This document shows positions 49,220-54,779 of a DNA stretch of 54,779 nt, one piece after another. Positions within the stretch are counted from its first letter, which is position 1. Each line of letters starts with the position of its first letter. Source of the DNA: JBEKCB01 sp052139675 (GTDB lineage Bacteria > Planctomycetota > Brocadiia > CAIUPP01); the NCBI GenBank assembly GCA_052139675.1, contig JBKQWE010000076.1:1-54779 (forward strand). Direction: 5' to 3'. The translations under genes and the position numbers were made by a program. The notes under the pieces were generated by a model. That model was not told the origin of the DNA. It did not search any database and saw only the letters and a list, made by a program, of their open reading frames with translations.

Positions 49220-50011
49220 TTACATCCTTCCCGCCCGCAGGAACGACTCGCTGTAAATCTGCTTGTTGAGGAGCATCTCGGCGCAGATGGCGGCGTCCAT
49301 CAGGTCGGTGTCGAGCACGTCCACGATGGCCGCGTCGAGGCCGGCGGCGATGCACATGACGAGCATGATCCGGTTGATGAGCGGGCGCTCCTGGGTGCCC
49401 TGGGAGACGTTGCTCAGGCCGACGATGGTGTGCGGCGGCGGGTCGCTGATGACCTTGATCTGCTGGAAGACCTGCATCAGGTAGCCGGGCTGCTGCTGGT
49501 CCACGTTGACCGGGAAGATGACAGGGTCAATGAAGATGCGGTCGAACTCGAGGCCATGCTCGAGCGCTTTGCCGCAGATCTGGCCGATGACCTCGACGCG
49601 GCTGTCCACGTCCTGCAGCGGCCCTTTGTCGGTCATCGTGAGGACGACAAGCGAGGCGCCGTGCTTGACGGCCAGCGGCATGAACTGGTCCAGGAACACC
49701 TCATCGCATTTGCACGAGTTGATCATCGGCGGCCGCTTGACGGCGGAGAGACCGGCCTCGAGGACGGGGATTTTCTGGCTGTCCAGCGCCAGCGGTGTAT
49801 CGCACGCCTCCTGCACCGACTGGACCATCCACTTCATCACCTCGGGCTGCTCGTCGGGCCCGACGGCGACGCCGGTGTTGATGTCGAGGTACTTCGCGCC
49901 CTCCTTCGTCTGCCGGACCGCCAGGTCCTGGAGGACGGACTTGTCCTTGTTCCGGATCGCCTTCTTCACGTCCTTGAACATCCCGTTGATTCGCTCGCCG
50001 ACTCCGATCAT
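49220..50011 (-). CDS. acsE: Methyltetrahydrofolate:corrinoid/iron-sulfur protein methyltransferase
   Basis: This 263-residue protein reads MIGVGERINGMFKDVKKAIR, GAKYLDINTGVAVGPDEQPEVMKWMVQ, DTPLALDSQKIPVLEAGL, PPMINSCKCDE and HTIVGLSNVSQGT, a pterin-binding TIM barrel of the AcsE/MeTr type. It transfers the methyl group of methyl-THF to Co(I) of the corrinoid protein. The start at 50011 has AAGGA upstream. The last 24 codons are duplicated at 48400-48476, and an MNT-HEPN pair follows. It belongs to the minus-strand Wood-Ljungdahl accessory set. Confidence 0.9.
   Translation of the reverse strand: MIGVGERINGMFKDVKKAIRNKDKSVLQDLAVRQTKEGAKYLDINTGVAVGPDEQPEVMKWMVQSVQEACDTPLALDSQKIPVLEAGLSAVKRPPMINSCKCDEVFLDQFMPLAVKHGASLVVLTMTDKGPLQDVDSRVEVIGQICGKALEHGLEFDRIFIDPVIFPVNVDQQQPGYLMQVFQQIKVISDPPPHTIVGLSNVSQGTQERPLINRIMLVMCIAAGLDAAIVDVLDTDLMDAAICAEMLLNKQIYSESFLRAGRM
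49222..49298 (-). repeat. acsE 3' end, in-gene copy of the 77-bp direct repeat
   Basis: This is the proximal copy, inside acsE (see 48400-48476). It differs from the distal copy at two positions (C/T), and homology ends at the stop codon of acsE. Together the copies bracket 745 bp holding MNT and HEPN. Confidence 0.9.
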
Positions 50012-50040
50012 TTCCTTATCCTTTCCATTCAGGACATATT

Positions 50041-50703
50041 TCAGTTTCTCATCCTGATCATCGCCACGCCCATCCTGTGCTCTGCGGCCATGTTCCACAT
50101 ATCGCAAAAGACGTGCGTGTATGCAAATCTGCCGGCGTCGCTGCCGGCCAGGATCGCATTGAGCGCTTCGGCCGGGCCCCGATTGCCGCACACGTCGTGC
50201 ATCAGGACCAAGCCTCCCGGCCGCACGAGCGGGGAATACGTCCGCCAGTCGAACAGAACGCTCTCAACCGCGTGGTCGCCGTCAATGTGCAGCACGTCAA
50301 CCCGGCGACTTTCCAACGCGCGATTTACCGGCTCAAAAGCCGCCTGCGACGTGGCGCGAACCTCCGACACGTCCACGCCTGTGTCCGTGAGCAATTTCCG
50401 ATAGACCGCCCAGCCGGGCGAGAACGTCGGATCAACGGCGACGTACTTGAGCGCGGACATGCAGAAAGGACGCATAGCGTACAGCCACCCGCCGTGCTCA
50501 ACTCCGATTTCAAGCACCGTCCGAGCGCGCGTTATCCAAACCTCGCCGGCGGCTGCGGCCGCTTCCCCGGGCGACTGATTGATCATGTAACCGACCTCAG
50601 ACGCCTTCTTGAACGCGTCGGCGATGAGCACTCTGGGCGTCAGCAGCGACACGGAGGCGAATTTCATGCGCGCCCACGACCGCGCACGACCGAAGTCAAT
50701 CAT
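50041..50703 (-). CDS. Class I SAM-methyltransferase-like protein (Methyltransf_24 type)
   Basis: This 220-residue protein has TVLEIGVEHGGWLYAM (motif I), VLHIDGDHAVESVLFDWRTYSPLVRPGGLVLMHDV (motif IV-V region) and an N-terminal helical segment. The D-G-D-H and G-G-L-V-x-x-H-D pattern is that of cephalosporin-hydroxylase/Methyltransf_24 enzymes acting on small molecules. It sits between acsD and acsE in the same orientation, an unexpected position. Its composition is slightly less GC-rich. The start is the ATG at 50703, with AAGGA 7 nt upstream. Confidence 0.72.
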   Translation of the reverse strand: MIDFGRARSWARMKFASVSLLTPRVLIADAFKKASEVGYMINQSPGEAAAAAGEVWITRARTVLEIGVEHGGWLYAMRPFCMSALKYVAVDPTFSPGWAVYRKLLTDTGVDVSEVRATSQAAFEPVNRALESRRVDVLHIDGDHAVESVLFDWRTYSPLVRPGGLVLMHDVCGNRGPAEALNAILAGSDAGRFAYTHVFCDMWNMAAEHRMGVAMIRMRN

Positions 50704-50767
50704 CTGCGATCCTTCACCTCCGCAAGTCCTTCTTCGCGCTCTCCGCGCCTCCGTTCTGAAAAGAGAC

Positions 50768-51730
50768 TCAGGCCGTGAGGTCGTCAATCACGCGCCGCGT
50801 CGTCGCGATGGCTTTCGGGTGGCGCATGCGGATGATGTCGGCCCCGGCCTGGAGCAGCGTGACAGCGGTGAGCATTTCCCAGGCCGGCCCGCGCTCCTTC
50901 TGCGGCCCCCACGCGGGCGCGTCGGCGTCCTCGGCCTTGGCCTCTTTCGCGCGCCATGCCTCGTTGCCGGCGTCCACGAGGACCGGCATCCGCATCATCT
51001 TGTCGCCGCCGAGGGCCGCCAGACGGCTGCGTTCCTGGATCGAGTAGGCGTATTCCAGCCCGTAGCCGAGCGCGCCGGTCGTCGGGAACATCACGATTCG
51101 ATCCGCGGGGAACTCCATGTCGCTGATGAGGATATGGACCTGCTTCTGGATATTGATGTCCAGCGGCGCGAGCGCGATCAGGTTGTGGCCGTCGGCGTGG
51201 CAGACGGCGGTGATCGTTTTATAGTTGTCCTGCTTCGCGCAGCCGAGGAGACAGCGCTCGCCCTTGACCGCCTGGCTGACCTTGGGCATGAGTTCGTTGT
51301 CCTTGGCCTCGTCGTCGCAGCCCCAGATGATCAGCGGGCAGCCGACGGCGTCGCGGACACGCTTCACCGCGTCCACCGCGTGCTCGACGGGACGGTTGCC
51401 CTTGTCGGGATGGCAGCCGTCGAGCTTGAGGCAGACGAGGTCGGCGCCGAATTTTCCGACGGCGGCCTTGGCCCACTCGGCCGGGTCGCGGACGCAGTCG
51501 CCCAATGCCTCGAGCAAGGCCGCCGGCCATTCCGGCGGCGCGAAATCGAGCACGTCCATGGCGATCACGGGGCGGCGGCCGGGATTGCCCTCGTACTTGA
51601 TGTACGGGATCGTTTTCGCCCCGCCCACGGTGATGGTCTTCTCGCGAGTTCCGCCTTCCGCCTTCGTCGCCCCGAGGACGACCGAAACGACCTCGGCGCT
51701 CCACTTCTCTTTCACGTCGGGCACGGGCAT
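50768..51730 (-). CDS. acsD: Acetyl-CoA synthase corrinoid iron-sulfur protein subunit (AcsD/CdhD)
   Basis: This 320-residue protein has VVLGATKAEGGTREKTITVGG and NPGRRPVIAMDVLDFAPPEWPAALLEALGD. It also has KFGADLVCLKLDGCHPDKG, HADGHNLIALAPLDINIQKQVHILISDM and IVMFPTTGALGYGLEYAYSIQERSRLAAL. These match the delta/small subunit of the CODH/ACS corrinoid protein (TIM barrel). It forms a heterodimer with AcsC and takes part in methyl transfer. AcsC, AcsB and the CODH are not in the window. The start at 51730 follows AAAGGTG. Confidence 0.9.
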   Translation of the reverse strand: MPVPDVKEKWSAEVVSVVLGATKAEGGTREKTITVGGAKTIPYIKYEGNPGRRPVIAMDVLDFAPPEWPAALLEALGDCVRDPAEWAKAAVGKFGADLVCLKLDGCHPDKGNRPVEHAVDAVKRVRDAVGCPLIIWGCDDEAKDNELMPKVSQAVKGERCLLGCAKQDNYKTITAVCHADGHNLIALAPLDINIQKQVHILISDMEFPADRIVMFPTTGALGYGLEYAYSIQERSRLAALGGDKMMRMPVLVDAGNEAWRAKEAKAEDADAPAWGPQKERGPAWEMLTAVTLLQAGADIIRMRHPKAIATTRRVIDDLTA

Positions 51731-51814
51731 GGTTTCACCTTTCTCTTTTTGCGGCGAACGGCCGGGACAACCGGACAGGCACATTATACAACTGTTCGCG
51801 GGTTATTCCAGCAC

Positions 51815-52573
51815 CTAAGGAACCCGCTGGTCGAGAAACTTGCTCAGTTCGCGGAGCGCCTCCGACGAGTCGGGCAGATCGAAGACCGGCTTGCCGGCCG
51901 CGCACGCCTGGTACAGGCCGCGGTCGTACGGCACTTCCAGCGCCACGCTGAAGCCGGCGTCGCGCATCGCGGCCCGGAAATCGGCCGCGTCCGCGCCCGG
52001 GACGATGTTGTTCAGCAGCACTTCCTTGCGCTTGACGCGGATCGGGAGCGAGTCCGCCAGCTTCATGATCCGCCCCACCGTCCGCGCGCCCTGCCGCGTG
52101 GCGTCGGAGACGACGAACAGCTCGTCCACGTTGTTCGTCGTCCTGCGCGAGAGGTGCTCCATGCCCGCCTCGTTGTCAATGACGACGATCGGGTAATCGT
52201 TCGTCGCCTCGTCGAGGTACTTGCGGAGGAGGTTGTTGACGTAGCAGTAGCACTTCGGCCCTTCGGGCCGGCCCATCGTCAGCAGGTCGAACTTATTGCC
52301 TTCGACCAGGCAACTCTGGATCAGGAGTTCGAGGTGCCGCTCCTTGGACATGCCGGCCGAAAGTTGCAAGCGGTCCTCGCGAGTGTCCTCGCGGATGTCC
52401 GCGAGGGTATGCTCCGGCGAGATGCCGAGCGCCTCGCCCAAGCCGCTGTTGGGATCGGCGTCCACCGCCAGCACCGCTTTGCCGCGGGCGTGGCTGAGGT
52501 GCCGCACCATCAGCGCCGCCAGCGTGGTCTTGCCCATGCCGCCCTTGCCCGAAAGCGCGATGACGAATGCCAT
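51815..52573 (-). CDS. cooC: CooC-family ATPase (nickel insertion/CODH maturation)
   Basis: This 252-residue protein begins MAFVIALSGKGGMGKTTLAA (deviant Walker A, MinD/CooC type). It contains VLAVDADPNSGLGEALGI, MGRPEGPKCYCYVNNLLRKYL with the CxC typical of CooC, VVIDNEAGMEHLSRRTTNNVDEL and VVSDATRQGARTVGRI. CooC/AcsF proteins couple ATP hydrolysis to nickel delivery for CODH and ACS. It is encoded between RACo and acsD. Confidence 0.93.
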   Translation of the reverse strand: MAFVIALSGKGGMGKTTLAALMVRHLSHARGKAVLAVDADPNSGLGEALGISPEHTLADIREDTREDRLQLSAGMSKERHLELLIQSCLVEGNKFDLLTMGRPEGPKCYCYVNNLLRKYLDEATNDYPIVVIDNEAGMEHLSRRTTNNVDELFVVSDATRQGARTVGRIMKLADSLPIRVKRKEVLLNNIVPGADAADFRAAMRDAGFSVALEVPYDRGLYQACAAGKPVFDLPDSSEALRELSKFLDQRVP

Positions 52574-52604
52574 AACATATTACTCCAAAAGGCGATACGA
52601 ATGA

Positions 52605-52712
52605 TTTGCGATATCTGATATCTGATTACTGATTTCTGAGTTTGCGCACAAGGCGCGGCTCAGCGATCAATCAGAAATCACAAATCAGAAATCAGAATTC
52701 AGAAATCGCCGT
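52605..52712. repeat. Short inverted/tandem TCAGAAATC repeats between cooC and RACo
   Basis: Several near-identical 7-9-bp words (GATATCTGATATCTG, GATTTCTGA, TCAGAAATCA) occur on both sides of a ~45-bp central segment and form an inverted arrangement. No coding function is seen. Such phased repeats are seen in other intergenic regions of similar genomes. Confidence 0.7.
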
Positions 52713-54641
52713 TCAGCCGTTTCCCTTCGGCAACTCATTCAGCAGGCTCGGAAACTCTTCCATGTTCGTGTGCGGCAAAAAGTTTGCCGCGACGAATTCA
52801 TCCATGAAGCGCGCGTTCTGCATCAGATCGAAATATGCCATCTGCGAGGCGAGCTTCTCCACCGTGTCCATGGCCTCCTCGCTGACCAGCGCCATCCGCG
52901 CGCCGGTGACGCTGCCGTTGCCGACGAAATGAATCCGGTCGCTCTCCACGTCCGGCAGCATCCCGATGGCGATCGCGCTGCGCACGTCCAGGTAATTCCC
53001 GAAACCGCCGGCGAGGAAAATCTGCTGGATCCGGTCGGTGGCCAGGTCGAGCGATTCGAGCAGCACTTTGACCGAGGCATAGATGGCGGCCTTGGCGCGG
53101 ATGAGGTTGCGGACGTCGGATTGCGTGATGACGAGGTCGGTGTCGAGGCTGGTGAGGTGCTTCGGGACGACGACGAATTCCACGCCTTCGGCGCCTTCGC
53201 GCACGTTCGGCGCGGCGCGCTGCAGCGTGCCTCGGCGGTCGAGGATGCCGACGCGCAGCATCCAGGCGAGCGCGTCGAGCAGGCCGGAGCCGCACAGACC
53301 GCGCGGCGGGAGCTTGCCGATGGTCTCGAACTCGGTCCGCCCGTCCGGGAGTATCTTGAGCCGCTCGATGGCGCCGCGCGCGGCGCGCATGCCGTGCTTG
53401 ACGCCGCTGCCTTCGAAGGCCGGCCCGGCCGAGGCCGAGCAGCAGACCATCCACTCCTTGTTTCCCAGCACCACCTCTCCGTTGGTGCCGATGTCCACGT
53501 AGAGGCTCAGGTCGCTGATGTGGTCGAACCGGATGGCCGCGACGCCGGCGGTGATGTCGCTGCCGACGTACGCGCCGACGCTCGGCAGCGTATACAGCAG
53601 GCCGCGCCCGTTGATGCGGATGCCGACCTGCGAGGCCCGGATCGGCGGAATATGGTTCGCCGACGGGACGTACGGCGCGCGCTGAATCCGCATCGGGTCC
53701 AGGCCGATGAGGAAATGGATCATCGCGGTATTTCCCGAGCAGAGGACCGCGACCACGTCGTGCAGCGCGATGCGGTTGCGGCGCACGAGGACGTTGATCA
53801 GCTCGTTGACGTCGCCGACGATGGTCCGCTGCATCAGGCCGAGCGCCTTGTGCTCGCGCGCGTACATGATGCGGGCGATGTAATCCTCGCCGTATTGCAT
53901 CTGCGAGTTGTAGCGCGCCTCGACATCCACCGTGCGCCCGGTGTTCAGGTCCACCATCTGGGCGACCACCGTGGTCGTGCCCACGTCCACCGCCAGGCCG
54001 AACGAGTGGGCGGTCGTGTCGCCCGGCTCCACCTGCACCAGCTCGGTGACCGCGCCGCGCCGGCCGAGCGTGACGGTGACGCGGTAGTTCGCCTGCTCGA
54101 GCACGTCCGGGAGTCCCTGGAGCACGCTGAAGCCGGTCTGGAGCTCGCCGGGTTCCATCAGCCGCCGGATGGCCGTGTAGACGCGCTCGTGGTCCGGCAG
54201 CGGGTCGGCCATCGTGGGCGGCTTCATTTCGAGGAACAGCTTGCGGACGAGCGGCGCATGCCGGAATTCGGCGGGCGCCCAGCGGCTGACGAGCGTGCCG
54301 AAGCGCTCGGCGTCCTCGTCCACGAGGATTTGGCCCGCCTGGGCCCGCGTCTCATCCGGGACGAGGATTTCGGCGTCGGTCAGGGCCCGCGCGCAGCAGG
54401 CGAGCAGGTGCTGCTGGAGGACTTCGTCGCGGCTGAGGAGCGTCGTCGGCGGGCTGTCCACGCGGCCGGACTTGAGGACCACCTTGCACTTGCCGCAGAT
54501 GCCGTCGCCGCCGCAGACGGAATTCAGGTAGACGTTCGCGAGGCGAGCCGCATCGAGAATCGTGGTGCCCTGCGGGACGGAGACGCCGATGCCGTCAGGC
54601 AGGAAACGGATGTGGCATTTCGGCGGCGCCTGGGTGTTCAT
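52713..54641 (-). CDS. acsV: Reductive activator of the corrinoid iron-sulfur protein (RACo/AcsV)
   Basis: This 642-residue protein has an N-terminal [2Fe-2S] ferredoxin domain (Cys43, Cys49, Cys52 and Cys82/83; VCGGDGICGKCKV). A middle region and an ASKHA-like ATPase domain follow (GLAVDVGTTTVVAQMVDLNTG, VLCSGNTAMIHFLIGLDP, LYVDIGTNGEVVLG, AGPAFEGSGVKHGMRAA, RGLCGSGLLDALAWML, IFLAGGFGNYLDV). This is the RACo/DUF4445 layout. It reactivates oxidised Co(II) corrinoid in the Wood-Ljungdahl pathway using ATP. It precedes cooC, acsD and acsE. An IS630 end lies within ~20 bp of its start. Confidence 0.93.
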   Translation of the reverse strand: MNTQAPPKCHIRFLPDGIGVSVPQGTTILDAARLANVYLNSVCGGDGICGKCKVVLKSGRVDSPPTTLLSRDEVLQQHLLACCARALTDAEILVPDETRAQAGQILVDEDAERFGTLVSRWAPAEFRHAPLVRKLFLEMKPPTMADPLPDHERVYTAIRRLMEPGELQTGFSVLQGLPDVLEQANYRVTVTLGRRGAVTELVQVEPGDTTAHSFGLAVDVGTTTVVAQMVDLNTGRTVDVEARYNSQMQYGEDYIARIMYAREHKALGLMQRTIVGDVNELINVLVRRNRIALHDVVAVLCSGNTAMIHFLIGLDPMRIQRAPYVPSANHIPPIRASQVGIRINGRGLLYTLPSVGAYVGSDITAGVAAIRFDHISDLSLYVDIGTNGEVVLGNKEWMVCCSASAGPAFEGSGVKHGMRAARGAIERLKILPDGRTEFETIGKLPPRGLCGSGLLDALAWMLRVGILDRRGTLQRAAPNVREGAEGVEFVVVPKHLTSLDTDLVITQSDVRNLIRAKAAIYASVKVLLESLDLATDRIQQIFLAGGFGNYLDVRSAIAIGMLPDVESDRIHFVGNGSVTGARMALVSEEAMDTVEKLASQMAYFDLMQNARFMDEFVAANFLPHTNMEEFPSLLNELPKGNG

Positions 54642-54677
54642 GCGGATGCCCCGCTAGTGTAGTGCGTCAGATATACC

Positions 54678-54706
54678 TTGACATATAGCAGGGCATCCTG
54701 TACAAT
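54678..54706 (+). promoter_or_regulatory. Consensus promoter of the IS630 transposase
   Basis: TTGACA (54678-54683) and TACAAT (54701-54706) are 17 bp apart, immediately before the transposase ATG at 54715. Confidence 0.65.
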
Positions 54707-54714
54707 GCGCCGGC

Positions 54715-54779
54715 ATGAGCAGAAAAGCGCCGTGTATCGTTCTGAGTGCGGCAGAACGAGCGACGTTGGACGGCTGGTC
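54715..54779 (+). CDS. IS630-family transposase, N-terminal fragment
   Basis: The frame from 54715 reads MSRKAPCIVLSAAERATLDG then W and continues past the edge. The LSxxERxTLxxW motif is the N-terminal helix of IS630-like transposases. The catalytic domain is outside the window. Confidence 0.75.
   Translation, partial: MSRKAPCIVLSAAERATLDGW

Larger units (their letters stand above)
54655..54779 (+). mobile_element. Left end of an IS630-family element
   Basis: From a TA at 54655-54656 the sequence reads GTGTAGTGCGTCAGATATAC, then a consensus promoter and a transposase start at 54715. IS630 elements insert at TA. The element leaves the window. Confidence 0.65.

Overview
The window is a high-GC bacterial segment cut at both ends by transposase genes (IS5-like at the left edge, IS630-like at the right edge), so it may be a whole assembly contig. 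Gene content suggests an uncultivated, deep-branching Gram-negative, perhaps Planctomycetota or a neighbouring phylum. The pointers are zinc-ribbon membrane proteins, DUF3179, DUF1980, PspC and DUF4282 small proteins, many secreted hydrolases, and a partial Wood-Ljungdahl gene set. This assignment is inference; there is no rRNA or other phylogenetic marker that I can score here.

Layout. 1-2000: IS5-like transposase end, a DUF3592 gene, a broken sulfatase-modifying-enzyme-like gene, and two copies of a ~98-bp upstream repeat. 2089-6111: YraQ/ArsP-type permease with its DUF1980 partner, then a glycosyltransferase and a flippase-like membrane protein. 6457-7280: seven 40-bp dyad-symmetric elements spaced 124-134 bp apart, between divergent genes. 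7537-9783: secreted glycosidase. 9792-14697: two inverted copies of one MITE bracket two antitoxin-like genes, a fused methylase-BsuBI/PstI restriction protein, a beta-helix gene fragment and a perfect 16-bp parS site. 14713-24957: aminotransferase, degenerate receiver, glycosyltransferase, tilS, secreted (alpha/alpha) protein, nucleoside hydrolase, PspC, ChrB-like, and a radical SAM protein resembling the MJ0619/tetraether synthase group. 25239-33492: DUF3179 protein, 6-phospho-3-hexuloisomerase, zinc-ribbon proteins, a PilZ-like protein, argG-cinA, and a TPR protein. 33681-41048: a tightly packed minus-strand block (membrane protein, Memo-like, DegT aminotransferase, ceramidase-like hydrolase), PilT-like ATPase, tsaC-rpiB and nitroreductase. 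41193-46966: argC-argJ, a GT9 glycosyltransferase, a candidate 6S RNA, rarA and 5-formyl-THF cyclo-ligase. 47006-48290: small membrane proteins. 48400-54641: Wood-Ljungdahl accessory genes (RACo, cooC, acsD, acsE) with an MNT-HEPN toxin-antitoxin pair placed at the 3' end of acsE between 77-bp direct repeats of that 3' end.

Main points to check: the dyad array; the MNT-HEPN insertion that duplicates the acsE 3' end; the MITE-bracketed defence/parS segment with its one-protein M-R fusion; and the structured RNA upstream of rarA-fau. Methyl transfer from methyl-THF to the corrinoid protein (acsE, acsD), its reactivation (RACo) and the ATPase cooC point to an acetyl-CoA pathway, but its catalytic subunits (acsA, acsB, acsC) are not in the window and the RACo upstream region is interrupted by IS630.
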